Below are positions 46,701 to 53,995 of a stretch of DNA of 64,000 bases, one piece after another. Each line of letters begins with the position of its first letter. The first letter of the stretch is position 1. The notes beneath the pieces were generated by a model. That model did no database searches. It was not told the origin of the DNA and saw only the letters and a list, made by a program, of their open reading frames with translations. The position numbers and the translations under genes are program-made. Origin of the DNA: a virus; IMG/VR virus record IMGVR_UViG_3300023174_000102, positions 1-64,000 of that record; one strand, given 5' to 3'.

Positions 46701-47023
46701 ATAATAGGATTGTTTCTTTCATACCTTCAGATGAGATAAAAGAATCATCTCATGCTCTTGTAAAGTTTTTAAGTTACAAGCAGTTGCCATACAAGGATGA
46801 TGAGATGTTTGTAGTTTCTTTTAAACCAAGAATTACAAAGACTGGAAAGAAAATGGCATCTCTTACTCTTGCAGACACAAGAAGAGACTTACATTCAATT
46901 ACAGTTTTCCCTACATCATTTGCAAAAGCGTATATGAGTATTGAAGAAGGAAAAGCATACAAGTTTGATTTTGGAAAGACAAAAGACGGAACAGTAACAT
47001 TGGAGGATGTACATGTCGGTTAG
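43748..47023 (+). CDS. DNA polymerase III alpha subunit (DnaE family)
   Basis: A 1091-residue polymerase. The N-terminal PHP domain begins YVGLHVHTHFSLFDG with its His cluster. The palm has MVGPGRGSSAGSLVCYALK at ~378 and FPDIDTDIQDTRRE near ~420-428, with GLIKIDALGLKTL near 570 giving the third acidic residue. The fingers and C-terminal OB-fold (GMVKSIKRGTGWSRVEILDK) are present. It is slightly shorter than E. coli DnaE (1160). It replicates the phage genome with helicase, primase, SSB and RecA nearby. One base separates it from the SSB gene, so it is co-translated. No separate proofreading subunit is visible in the window. Confidence 0.93.
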   Translation: MNYVGLHVHTHFSLFDGIATPEEYVNRAVELGMPAIAITDHGTLSGHRELHRIAKAKGIKPILGLEGYMCADISDTRDKSEREGQQDLVYNHIILLAKNQIGLENLNKISELSWTDGFFKKPRFDFEILEKYKEGIIVSSACPSSVLVKALEEEEFALAKKYLSWFKERFGDDYYVEVMPHNEAHINKYLIELADEFSIKVIVTPDCHHVDPSQKEVQEFKLLMNTHGKFVKDATYEKSKKKGNIMERLDYLYGEDRQITFNKFDIHLLSYEEIKAAMEEQGIDRPDIYSNTILLAETVGDYGIQEGLNLLPVQYKSPDKELAKVALEGLAERGLSENKEYLDRLEEELQIIKDKKFAPYFLVVSNMINWAKKEEIMVGPGRGSSAGSLVCYALKITDIDPIEHNLLFFRFINPERNDFPDIDTDIQDTRREEVKDYLVRQYRHVASIATFLEFTGKGIVRDVARVLNIPLSDVNKVLKTVDSWDDFCNSKSTREFREKYPEVEVYGEQLRGRIRGTGIHAAGVVTAKEPIFRYAPLETRSSTGSDERIPVVGVDMEEAERIGLIKIDALGLKTLSVLKNTIDIIKERDGKKIDLLKIKMDDANVYQMLSDGYTKGVFQCEAAPYTNLLVKMGVKNLNELAASNALVRPGAMNTIGKDYVDRKHGRQNISYTHQVLKQFTEDTYGCILYQEQVMQACVHLGGMSMSEADKVRKIIGKKKDAKEFDQFKEKFVEGASKFISPNLALDLWHDFEAHAGYSFNKSHAVAYSTLSYWTAWLKYYYPLEFMYSVLKNEKDKDARTEYLIEAKRMGISIKLPHINDSDIDFKIEGKGIRFGLSAIKFISDKIGERYISARPFSSYKELEEFTFTKGNGVNSRALQALRVIGAATFNDNPRNDQEIKENLYEYLNLPEFNITIPSHYYAFIQDIVDFEEKGSYIFMGMVKSIKRGTGWSRVEILDKTGSVGIFDDENTTIETGRSYLVLCNDNRIVSFIPSDEIKESSHALVKFLSYKQLPYKDDEMFVVSFKPRITKTGKKMASLTLADTRRDLHSITVFPTSFAKAYMSIEEGKAYKFDFGKTKDGTVTLEDVHVG

Positions 47024-48023
47024 TATAGAAGAAGCATTAGCACAACTTGATCCTAAGTTAAGAAAAAGATTGGGAAGCGGAGTTGGAGTTAACTATGAGT
47101 ATCAGCCAACACCTAGTTATGGTTTAAACCGTGCACTAGGTGGAGGATTACCATATGGCAGACAGGTTCTTATTTGGGGATCAAAGTCTTCTGCAAAGTC
47201 TTCTATGTGCCTTCAGATGATTGCTCTAGCACAAGCAGAGGGAAAACTGTGTGCATGGATTGACTCTGAGATGTCATATTCAGAAGATTGGGCAAGATCT
47301 TTGGGTGTAGACCCAACAAAACTAATCTACTCACAAGCAAGAACTATCAGTGATATGGTAGATGTTGGAGTTGGTTTAATGAATGCTGGAGTTGATCTAA
47401 TTGTAGTAGACTCTATCACATCAATGCTTCCAGCAATCTATTTTGAAAAAGATACAGATGAAATGAAGGCTTTGGAAAACACAAAGCAGATTGGAGCAGA
47501 ATCTCGTGACTTTAGTAATGCGTGGAAAATGCTTAACTATGCAAATAATAAAGTTAAGCCAACTCTTCTTGTGCTTATTTCTCAGTCCCGCAATAATATT
47601 AACGCTATGTATACTAGCCAGCAGCCGTCAGGTGGTCAGGCTACTAAGTTTTACTCTTCATGCATCATCAAACTATTTAGTTCAGAATCAGACAATCAAG
47701 CAATTAAAGGCAAAATCAAGGTAGGAGATAAATTAATTGAAGAAAAAATTGGTAGAACTATTAAATGGGAACTACAGTTCTCAAAAACCTCCCCAGGGTT
47801 TCAATCTGGCGAGTATGATTTTTATTTTAGAGGTGACGATATTGGTCTTGACACCATCGGCGATCTTGTTACTACTGCTGAGTTAAACGGTATAGTTGAG
47901 CGCACTGGAGCCTGGTATATTCTTCCTGATGGATCAAAGGTGCAAGGCAAGGAAGCGTTTGTAAATCGTGTACGAGAAGATCTTGACTTGCAAGAATCAA
48001 TCAAGGCAAAATTAAATGGCTAG
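47013..48023 (+). CDS. RecA-like recombinase
   Basis: A 336-residue RecA-family ATPase. Start at 47013 is preferred: GGAGG (47002-47006) is 6 bases before it, whereas the ATG at 47007 touches it. Walker A is GSKSSAKSS (residues 56-64), where the usual G-K-T/S has Ala before Lys. The catalytic-type Glu86 lies in WIDSEMSYS, Walker B is LIVVDSIT (Asp133), and the L2/QxR-like region is LLVLISQSRNNI. It would promote strand exchange in recombination-dependent replication and repair. It overlaps the polymerase end by 11 bases and the next small gene by eight. Confidence 0.88.
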   Translation: MSVSIEEALAQLDPKLRKRLGSGVGVNYEYQPTPSYGLNRALGGGLPYGRQVLIWGSKSSAKSSMCLQMIALAQAEGKLCAWIDSEMSYSEDWARSLGVDPTKLIYSQARTISDMVDVGVGLMNAGVDLIVVDSITSMLPAIYFEKDTDEMKALENTKQIGAESRDFSNAWKMLNYANNKVKPTLLVLISQSRNNINAMYTSQQPSGGQATKFYSSCIIKLFSSESDNQAIKGKIKVGDKLIEEKIGRTIKWELQFSKTSPGFQSGEYDFYFRGDDIGLDTIGDLVTTAELNGIVERTGAWYILPDGSKVQGKEAFVNRVREDLDLQESIKAKLNG

Positions 48024-48192
48024 TTTTACAGTATATTATGGAAAGTTTACTTGTCACGAATGTAAAACTGAGGTCAAGTCTTTAAGGCTTTATGCAGAAA
48101 CAAAGACAGCAACTTGGATGTGTGCTAATAAGCATCTAAGTAGTGTTAAGTTTGGAAAGCAGAAATGGAAGGGTAATGACAGAGAAGAGTGA
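48016..48192 (+). CDS. Small zinc-binding protein (58 residues)
   Basis: A 58-residue reading frame from ATG at 48016 (overlapping the RecA stop) to TGA at 48192. It carries FTCHECK and WMCANKH, giving Cys-Cys and Cys-His pairs typical of a zinc ribbon, and a basic end (KQKWKGNDREE). Adjacent to the probable resolvase, with which it overlaps by 17 bases, so it may act with DNA-repair proteins. No family recognised. Confidence 0.7.
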   Translation: MASFTVYYGKFTCHECKTEVKSLRLYAETKTATWMCANKHLSSVKFGKQKWKGNDREE

Positions 48193-48463
48193 GTCTAAGA
48201 GAATAGGTGCAAAACAGCACAAAAACTCTGGGCGAAATACACAAAAAGGAGATGCTTCCTGGAAAAACTTTGTTGTAGACTTTAAAGAGGTCGGAAAGTC
48301 TTTTACTTTAAACAAAGAGGTATGGGCTAAGGCTACAACAGATGCCATGAAAAATGGCAAAGACCCAGCCATTATTGTAGTAATAGGAGAGGGCAACACA
48401 AAAGTTAGACTTGCTATAATTGAGATGAGTATTTTAGAACAACTTTCAGAGGATGGTGTATAA
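48176..48463 (+). CDS. Probable Hjc-like (PD-(D/E)XK) Holliday junction resolvase
   Basis: A 95-residue protein; the start is the ATG at 48176, preceded by GGAAGGG. KRIGAKQHKNSGRNTQKGDA followed by WKNFVVDFKEVGKSFTLNKE fits the PD-(D/E)XK pattern of archaeal-type Hjc and short phage resolvases: G-R/N, KGD, then a D-x-K/E strand and 'SFTL'. PAIIVVIGEG...RLAIIEMSI ends the core. It could cut branched intermediates made by the RecA and polymerase. Family assignment rests on motif spacing, not on a search. Confidence 0.6.
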   Translation: MTEKSESKRIGAKQHKNSGRNTQKGDASWKNFVVDFKEVGKSFTLNKEVWAKATTDAMKNGKDPAIIVVIGEGNTKVRLAIIEMSILEQLSEDGV

Positions 48464-48464
48464 T
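48459..48464 (+). promoter_or_regulatory. -10 of a leaderless promoter
   Basis: GTG-TATAAT overlaps the end of the resolvase gene, and ends six bases before the ATG at 48471. Confidence 0.5.
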
Positions 48465-48470
48465 ATTAAT

Positions 48471-49157
48471 ATGAATACAGGACATGAACCAAAAAATAAA
48501 ATAGTTCCACATGTGATTAGAGATTTTTTTACTGAAGCAGAAGTAGAAGTTTTACAAGCAATTGTAAAGTATCAAAAAAATGCTAAGGATTTAGATGAGT
48601 TCTATGCACCTATGCTGCTGCCTGACCTATCAAGAATGCAGATAGAAGTAATGTATCCAGAACACATACGAAGAAAACTTGAAAGGTTTGCTTCAAATTT
48701 AGTTGGAGAGGAAGTATTTATGTACCATAATAGTTATCTAAGTTACAACAAAGAACATAATTCTACCTCAAATCCAAAGTTACCAGTACACTACGATTCA
48801 GATAATTATTTTTCTAAATTAACAATGGATTACCAGTTGGGTGCTAACATAGATTGGCCTATAGTGATTGAAGGTGAAAGTTTTAATCTTCAGTACGGAG
48901 ATCTTCTTATATTTTGGGGTGCTGGTCAGGTACACTGGAGAGAGCCTGTATTGTTTAAAGAAGGAGACAACACTGAGGTTTTGACAATGCATTTCTCAAC
49001 AAAAGAAGACTTTGAAAAGTTAAACCTTGTTTCTCGTGATCCAGAAAAAAGAAAAGAAAGATTGGCAACTTGGCAGGCAGATCCACAGTTTGCACAATAC
49101 AATAAAGACTTTTTTGCAAAAGAAGATGCACTATTAAACTTTAAAATTATTGGATAA
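48471..49157 (+). CDS. 2-oxoglutarate/Fe(II)-dependent oxygenase-like protein
   Basis: A 228-residue protein with a leaderless start at 48471. A jelly-roll core carries LPVHYDSDNYF with His107 and Asp109, GAGQVHWREP with His155 and Arg157, and LQYGDLLIFWG between, matching the HxD...H...R ligand pattern of 2OG-Fe(II) oxygenases. The fold starts near IVPHVIRDFFTEAEVEVLQA, usual for P4H-like phage members. Substrate unknown; it sits among DNA-metabolism genes, so nucleic acid or a protein of that module is possible. Confidence 0.75.
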   Translation: MNTGHEPKNKIVPHVIRDFFTEAEVEVLQAIVKYQKNAKDLDEFYAPMLLPDLSRMQIEVMYPEHIRRKLERFASNLVGEEVFMYHNSYLSYNKEHNSTSNPKLPVHYDSDNYFSKLTMDYQLGANIDWPIVIEGESFNLQYGDLLIFWGAGQVHWREPVLFKEGDNTEVLTMHFSTKEDFEKLNLVSRDPEKRKERLATWQADPQFAQYNKDFFAKEDALLNFKIIG

Positions 49158-49166
49158 GGAAATTAA

Positions 49167-49472
49167 ATGCAAAACGAAGTTACGACAATAGATATGGTAA
49201 ATGGTCTTGCAGAAATTGCAGACTACATGAAAGATGAAGAACTAACTACTGCATTAACCTTTATAGCAAAAATCATTGTTAAGCCAGACATTCCTTTGAA
49301 TGTGGCTACCGTTGAAATTGTAAGACTTCAGGCTATTGCTGCAAAGATGGCTTTTAAGGCTACTTGGATGGCTAATGTAGACAAGTCAGATCGTGGAAAG
49401 AAAAACCTTTATTATACGGCAGCAGAATCTATTAATAATTTAGTATCTGCATTAAAATATATAACTCGATAG
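49167..49472 (+). CDS. Hypothetical helical protein
   Basis: A 101-residue helical protein (NGLAEIADYMKDEELTTALT, IVRLQAIAAKMAFKATWMAN, LYYTAAESINNLVSALKYIT) with AAGGA upstream. Small conserved-looking protein ahead of the Cas4-like nuclease; no family recognised. Spacing of 9 bases from the oxygenase gene indicates one operon. Confidence 0.7.
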   Translation: MQNEVTTIDMVNGLAEIADYMKDEELTTALTFIAKIIVKPDIPLNVATVEIVRLQAIAAKMAFKATWMANVDKSDRGKKNLYYTAAESINNLVSALKYITR

Positions 49473-49477
49473 TCTGC

Positions 49478-49483
49478 TATACT
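49478..49483 (+). promoter_or_regulatory. -10 box before the Cas4-like nuclease
   Basis: TGC-TATACT 24 bases before the ATG, in the only short gap of this operon. Confidence 0.4.
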
Positions 49484-49507
49484 TATACTAATAGAAACGA
49501 GAAATTA

Positions 49508-50323
49508 ATGACAAAAAATTTACTACATACGGTTATGATTAAGCCAGAAGAAAAACCAGTTCATCGTATGGATATAGCAGGGCTTGAAGCAAAAATTAAA
49601 GAAGGATACACTATTACTCGTGTAGACAAACACACAACAAAGAAAACCTTTGCTCCATCTACTATTGCGTATGGTCACGGAGAGTGTGCAAGATATTGGT
49701 ACCTTGCTTTTGACGGACAGGTATTTGAGGATAATGCCGATGCATATGCAGCAGCAAATATGACTGCTGGAACTTTATCCCATGCAAGAATTCAAAATGC
49801 AATGATGAATGCTGGCATAGTAAAGATTTATCGTGATGAAGATAATCAGGCTACAACAGAGTTTAAGATAAAAAATGAAGATCCACCTATCTTTGGATAT
49901 GGTGATGTCATGTTTGATTGGCAGGGAGAAGAACTCATTGGTGAAATTAAAACAATGATGAACGAAGGGTTTGAATATAGAAAGGCATCAGGCAAGGCCA
50001 AGAATGGTCACTTAATGCAATTACTTATTTATATGAAGATTTTAAAGAGACCAACTGGAATAATGATTTATGAAAATAAAAATAATCATGAACTTCTATT
50101 GATCCCTGTAGATGTAAACGATCATTACCGTCGGTGGGTAGACCAGGCATTTGATTGGATGAGACTAGTTCGCAAGACATGGGAAAACAGAACCCTGCCA
50201 AACAAAAACTATAGATCAAACTCCAAGATATGCAAGTCATGCCCAATTAAAAAAGCATGCGAGTCTGCAGGTCCAGGCGTATTAAAAATAGCGCCCTTGG
50301 AGATTCTCGGTGAAGAATTGTAA
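49508..50323 (+). CDS. Cas4-like PD-(D/E)XK exonuclease
   Basis: A 271-residue nuclease. Cys60 (HGECARYW) and Cys242, Cys245, Cys251 (ICKSCPIKKAC) give the four Cys of an iron-sulfur cluster. His92, Asp133 (GYGDV), Glu146-x-Lys148 (GEIK) and Gln171 (QLLIY) form the RecB-type catalytic set. This is the classical phage Cas4/RecB-like layout. It likely resects DNA ends for RecA-dependent recombination. No CRISPR genes are near, so an adaptation role is not suggested. The gene's 3' end carries the start of the next one. Confidence 0.85.
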   Translation: MTKNLLHTVMIKPEEKPVHRMDIAGLEAKIKEGYTITRVDKHTTKKTFAPSTIAYGHGECARYWYLAFDGQVFEDNADAYAAANMTAGTLSHARIQNAMMNAGIVKIYRDEDNQATTEFKIKNEDPPIFGYGDVMFDWQGEELIGEIKTMMNEGFEYRKASGKAKNGHLMQLLIYMKILKRPTGIMIYENKNNHELLLIPVDVNDHYRRWVDQAFDWMRLVRKTWENRTLPNKNYRSNSKICKSCPIKKACESAGPGVLKIAPLEILGEEL

Positions 50324-50594
50324 GTTTTGTGATAAAAATTTTAGTCAGTCAGTATCTTATCAAATATACTGTTCTGCAGAATGTAGAGATTTAGCAACAA
50401 AAGAAAAAATTGCTGAAAGATACTTACATTCAAAAAGACAAAAGAGAAGGGGGAAGACAAGGCTTTGCAAATCTTGCTCTTCTCCGCTCTCTATATATAA
50501 TGACGATACAATTTGTTCTTCTTGTGTAATAAATCCAGATGCAGTTACAAAAGCAATTAAACAAATAAAGGGTAAAACAAATGGTAAAGAATAA
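50310..50594 (+). CDS. Double zinc-ribbon protein
   Basis: A 94-residue protein starting with GTG at 50310, with GGAG 7 bases upstream, overlapping the nuclease by 14 bases. It has CKFCDK and CSAECRD, then CKSCSS and CSSC: two four-Cys units in a Lys/Arg-rich chain. It likely binds nucleic acid. The first unit resembles the zinc knuckle used by phage regulators. Confidence 0.7.
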   Translation: MKNCKFCDKNFSQSVSYQIYCSAECRDLATKEKIAERYLHSKRQKRRGKTRLCKSCSSPLSIYNDDTICSSCVINPDAVTKAIKQIKGKTNGKE

Positions 50595-51171
50595 ATGGGG
50601 CTTAGAAATAAAACCACAAAAAATTTGCGCTATCGATGCAAGTACTAATAGTCTTGCATTTGCTCTGTTTAATGGAGAGGACTTGGAGTCTGTTGGAAAA
50701 ATAAACTTTGATGGAAATGATGTTTATGAAAAAGTCATGGATGCTGGTAAAAAAGTAAAAGCATTTTTTGATATCTACGGTGGCTTTGAAGCAATTATTA
50801 TTGAGCATACTGTATTTATGAATAGCCCAAAGACAGCAGCAGATCTTGCACTAGTTCAAGGAGCAATCCTGGGATCAGCAGGACAAACTGGAACCAAAGT
50901 AATAGGCAAAGTTTCTCCAATAACATGGCAAAACTATATCGGCAATAAAAAAATATCAAAAGATGAGCAACTGTTTATTCGTTCACAAAACCCTGGAAAA
51001 TCAGAATCTTGGTATAAATCTTATGAAAGAAATCTTCGTAAAGAAAGAACAATTAGATTTATTAATACAATATATGATAGAACTATTATTGATAATGATG
51101 TTGCAGATGCTTGTGGTATTGGGCATTGGGCTTTAAAAAATTGGGGGAAAGCAATAGGAGTTGACAAGTAA
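50581..51171 (+). CDS. RuvC-like Holliday junction resolvase / RNase H-fold nuclease
   Basis: A 196-residue protein of the RNase H fold. Asp19 (CAIDAST), Glu75 (IIIEHTVF), Asp173 and Asp176 (DNDVADACGIGHWA) occupy the four catalytic acidic places of RuvC-like resolvases. It would resolve recombination or replication junctions before packaging. The start overlaps the zinc-ribbon gene by 14 bases. Second junction nuclease of the window, next to the Hjc-like one. Confidence 0.8.
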   Translation: MVKNKWGLEIKPQKICAIDASTNSLAFALFNGEDLESVGKINFDGNDVYEKVMDAGKKVKAFFDIYGGFEAIIIEHTVFMNSPKTAADLALVQGAILGSAGQTGTKVIGKVSPITWQNYIGNKKISKDEQLFIRSQNPGKSESWYKSYERNLRKERTIRFINTIYDRTIIDNDVADACGIGHWALKNWGKAIGVDK

Positions 51172-51175
51172 TACC

Positions 51176-51331
51176 ATGGCTGCTAAACTATATACAAGTG
51201 AAACCTTTATGCGTAAGAGATATCTTGTGGATAAAAAAACACCTGAAGAGATTGCAAAAGAGTGTGGATGTTCTTTAGAAACCATCTATGTTTATCTTGC
51301 TAAATTTGGATTAAGGAAATCAAAAAGATGA
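51176..51331 (+). CDS. Small HTH protein (51 residues)
   Basis: ATG at 51176 to TGA at 51331. KRYLVDKKTPEEIAKECGCS then ETIYVYLAKFGLRKSK is a clear resolvase-type helix-turn-helix (IAKECGCSLETIYVYLAKFGL). Basic C-terminus. It overlaps the next small gene by four bases (ATGA). Probable DNA-binding factor or recruiter; no family assigned. Confidence 0.7.
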   Translation: MAAKLYTSETFMRKRYLVDKKTPEEIAKECGCSLETIYVYLAKFGLRKSKR

Positions 51332-51450
51332 AAAAGATTAAATATCTTATATTTGTTATATCATTAGTTGCAGCAGTTGGAATTTCATATGCGACAGCAA
51401 CCTTGAAAAATATGCCAGAATCATTTGACTGGGAGGAAGATGATGAGTGA
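51328..51450 (+). CDS. Small membrane protein (40 residues)
   Basis: ATG at 51328 to TGA at 51450: a basic N-terminus (MKKIKY), one hydrophobic helix (LIFVISLVAAVGISYATA) and an acidic tail (FDWEEDDE). It overlaps its neighbours at both ends (ATGA before; ATG at 51443 after). Candidate single-pass membrane peptide; a signal peptide reading is possible too. Confidence 0.6.
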   Translation: MKKIKYLIFVISLVAAVGISYATATLKNMPESFDWEEDDE

Positions 51451-51685
51451 AAATTTAAACATAACTGTTGATCAGGTCAATCATCCAACACACTATACTA
51501 CAGATCCTTCTGGAGTTGAATGTATTCAAATTACACGTCATCGCAATTTTAACATTGGGAATGCCTTTAAGTATTTGTGGAGAGCAGGTATTAAAGATGA
51601 GTCTAAGACTATTCAAGATTTAGAAAAAGCAATTTTTTATATTAAAGATGAAATTAATAGACTAGAGGGAAAGTATGTCAACTGA
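51443..51685 (+). CDS. DUF3310 family protein
   Basis: An 80-residue protein. The start at 51443 is preferred because GGAGG lies 6 bases upstream, whereas the in-frame TTG/ATG codons before it have poorer spacing. Motif VNHPTHYTTDPSGVECIQIT then AFKYLWRAGIKDESKTIQDL matches DUF3310, a small nucleotide-related protein frequent in phages. Function is not assigned. It overlaps the small terminase gene by 11 bases. Confidence 0.8.
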   Translation: MSENLNITVDQVNHPTHYTTDPSGVECIQITRHRNFNIGNAFKYLWRAGIKDESKTIQDLEKAIFYIKDEINRLEGKYVN

Positions 51686-52211
51686 AGATGATCTAGTTAA
51701 GCATCTTGATCAGGTAAATCAGGTTGTAGAAGAATATTTAAAAGGCAATGACCCAACAGTAATTTCAAAACAATTGTCTATACCAAGACAAAAGGTAGTA
51801 ACACTTATTAATGAGTGGAAGGTCATGGCATCTGCTAATGATGCTATTCGTGCTCGTGCTAAAGAAGCACTTGCTGCTGCAGATACACATTACAGCAAGT
51901 TAGTCTCAAGAACATATGAAGTTATTGATGAAGCATCAATGACAAACAATCTTAGTGCAAAAACTGCTGCAATTAAACTTGTCATGGATATTGAATCTAA
52001 AAGAATTGATATGCTGCAAAAGGCTGGGCTGCTCGAAAACAAAGAACTTGCAGAAGAAATGATTGAGATTGAACGTCGTCAAGAAGTTCTTGTCGGCATT
52101 CTAAAAGACATTGCGTCTGAGTATCCACAAGTGCGTGATGAAATCATGCGTAGATTATCTTCATTTGCAAAAGACAATGAGGTGATTACAGTTGTCCACG
52201 ATGTTCAATGA
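51675..52211 (+). CDS. Terminase small subunit (probable)
   Basis: A 178-residue protein immediately before the large terminase. N-terminal helix-turn-helix (DPTVISKQLSIPRQKVVTLI) would recognise the packaging site. A central helical region (LSAKTAAIKLVMDIESKRID, DMLQKAGLLENKELAEEMIE) fits the oligomerisation part of small terminases. It overlaps the large subunit by 20 bases in another frame. Assignment by fold pattern and position. Confidence 0.7.
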   Translation: MSTEDDLVKHLDQVNQVVEEYLKGNDPTVISKQLSIPRQKVVTLINEWKVMASANDAIRARAKEALAAADTHYSKLVSRTYEVIDEASMTNNLSAKTAAIKLVMDIESKRIDMLQKAGLLENKELAEEMIEIERRQEVLVGILKDIASEYPQVRDEIMRRLSSFAKDNEVITVVHDVQ

Positions 52212-53976
52212 GTTTCTTGAGGCACTTCAAGACGATCATTTTGAAGAAACCCCAGTAGATGCAAGAACATTTGTTGAGGGTGAAGAATACCTTGGACAGC
52301 CACCATTATCAGACATTCAGTACGATATTGTTGAGGCAATGAGTCAAATTTATCGTAAAGAGGATTTGATTAATATAATGGGGGAAGAAAAAGGCACTCA
52401 GTACTACAACAAATATACAAAAAATGAAATCATTCTGCAACTTGGCAAGGGATCTGGAAAAGACTTTACATCAACTGTAGCATGCTCATACATCGTATAT
52501 AAACTTCTATGCTTAAAAGACCCAGCAAAGTATTTTGGTAAGCCCTCTGGAGATGCTATTGACCTCATTAACGTTGCTATTAATGCTCAGCAGGCCAAGA
52601 ATGTTTTCTTTAAAGGTTTTAAAACAAAGATTGAAAAGTCACCTTGGTTTATTGGAAAGTATAATGCAAAAGCAGATTCTGTTGAGTTTAATAAATCAAT
52701 CACTGTTTATTCTGGTCACTCAGAACGTGAATCACATGAGGGCTTAAACCTCTTGCTTGCAGTTCTTGATGAGATTTCTGGTTTTGCATCTGAGGTTGGA
52801 ACAGGAAACGAACAGGGAAAAACTGCTGACAACATATATAAGGCTTTTCGTGGTTCGGTAGACTCTCGTTTTCCAGACCTAGGAAAGGTTGTTTTGCTTT
52901 CTTTCCCAAGATATCCAGGTGACTTTATTTCAGAAAGATACGATGCTGTTATTGCAGACAAAGATGTAATAGAAAGAACTCATGAGTTTGTAATTAACCC
53001 ACTACTTCCAGATTCAGATCCAGACAATAAATTTCAAATATCTTGGGATGAAGACCAAATCCTTTCATATAAATATCCAGGGGTATTTGCATTAAAGCGT
53101 CCGACATGGGAAGTAAACCCAACAAGAAAGATTGACGATTTTAAAATTGCTTTTATGACAGATCTTGGTGATGCAATGATGCGATTTGCTTGTGTCCCAA
53201 CATTTGCATCGGATGCTTTTTTTAAGCAGGTAGACAAAGTTAGATCTTGTATGACCTTAAGAAATCCAGTAGATAATTTTAAAAGATTTGAAGAGTCTTT
53301 TAAGCCAGACCCAAATAAAAAATATTATGTACACGCAGACCTTGCACAAAAGCATGACAAGTGTGCAGTAGCAATTGCTCATGTAGAAAAATGGGTAAAT
53401 ATTCAAGTAATAAATAATTATGAGCAGGTAGCCCCAATAGTAGTAGTAGATGCTGTTGCTTGGTGGGAGCCTAAGATTGAGGGGCCAGTAAACTTATCAG
53501 AAGTAAAGCAGTGGATTCAAAATCTTAGAAGAATTGGTTTTGATATTGGAATGGTTTCATTTGACCGTTGGCAGTCATTTGACATTCAAAACGAATTAAA
53601 ACAAGTTGGAATGAAAACTGATACTGTTTCTGTTGGCAAGAAGCATTATGAAGATATGGCAATGCTTGTGTATGAAGAAAGATTGGCAATGCCAGCAATT
53701 GATCTACTATTTGATGAATTGACACAACTAAAGATCATGCCAAATAATAGAGTTGATCACCCAAGAAAGAAGTCAAAGGACTTGGCTGATGCCGTGTGTG
53801 GTGCCATTTTTGGTGCAATATCTCATACTCCTAAAAATATAGACACTGAAGTAGAGATTCATACATTTAAAGATAGGCCAAAGCAGTTTGACTCCGATCA
53901 TGGCAACGTGATACAATATAATCCTAGCCAAATAGAAGAAATTAAAGACTATCTGGATAGGCTAAAAACACTATAA
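52192..53976 (+). CDS. Terminase large subunit
   Basis: A 594-residue packaging motor. TTG at 52192, 9 bases after GAGGTG, fits best; ATG at 52201 is the alternative. Walker A is LGKGSGKDFTS, an unusual GKGSGKD form; Walker B is LLAVLDEISGFA. The C-terminal nuclease has HADLAQKHDKCAVAIAH, IGMVSFDRWQSFDIQNEL and KDLADAVCGAIFG, giving three catalytic Asp residues. It is far (about 37 kb along the window) from the portal gene. No cos or pac site could be read. Confidence 0.9.
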   Translation: MSTMFNEFLEALQDDHFEETPVDARTFVEGEEYLGQPPLSDIQYDIVEAMSQIYRKEDLINIMGEEKGTQYYNKYTKNEIILQLGKGSGKDFTSTVACSYIVYKLLCLKDPAKYFGKPSGDAIDLINVAINAQQAKNVFFKGFKTKIEKSPWFIGKYNAKADSVEFNKSITVYSGHSERESHEGLNLLLAVLDEISGFASEVGTGNEQGKTADNIYKAFRGSVDSRFPDLGKVVLLSFPRYPGDFISERYDAVIADKDVIERTHEFVINPLLPDSDPDNKFQISWDEDQILSYKYPGVFALKRPTWEVNPTRKIDDFKIAFMTDLGDAMMRFACVPTFASDAFFKQVDKVRSCMTLRNPVDNFKRFEESFKPDPNKKYYVHADLAQKHDKCAVAIAHVEKWVNIQVINNYEQVAPIVVVDAVAWWEPKIEGPVNLSEVKQWIQNLRRIGFDIGMVSFDRWQSFDIQNELKQVGMKTDTVSVGKKHYEDMAMLVYEERLAMPAIDLLFDELTQLKIMPNNRVDHPRKKSKDLADAVCGAIFGAISHTPKNIDTEVEIHTFKDRPKQFDSDHGNVIQYNPSQIEEIKDYLDRLKTL

Positions 53977-53995
53977 AAGAAAAGGAATAAATTAA

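Noticed and set aside
49508-50323. Cas4-like protein as evidence of a CRISPR system
   Set aside because: No cas1/cas2 or array nearby; the family is common in phage recombination modules.
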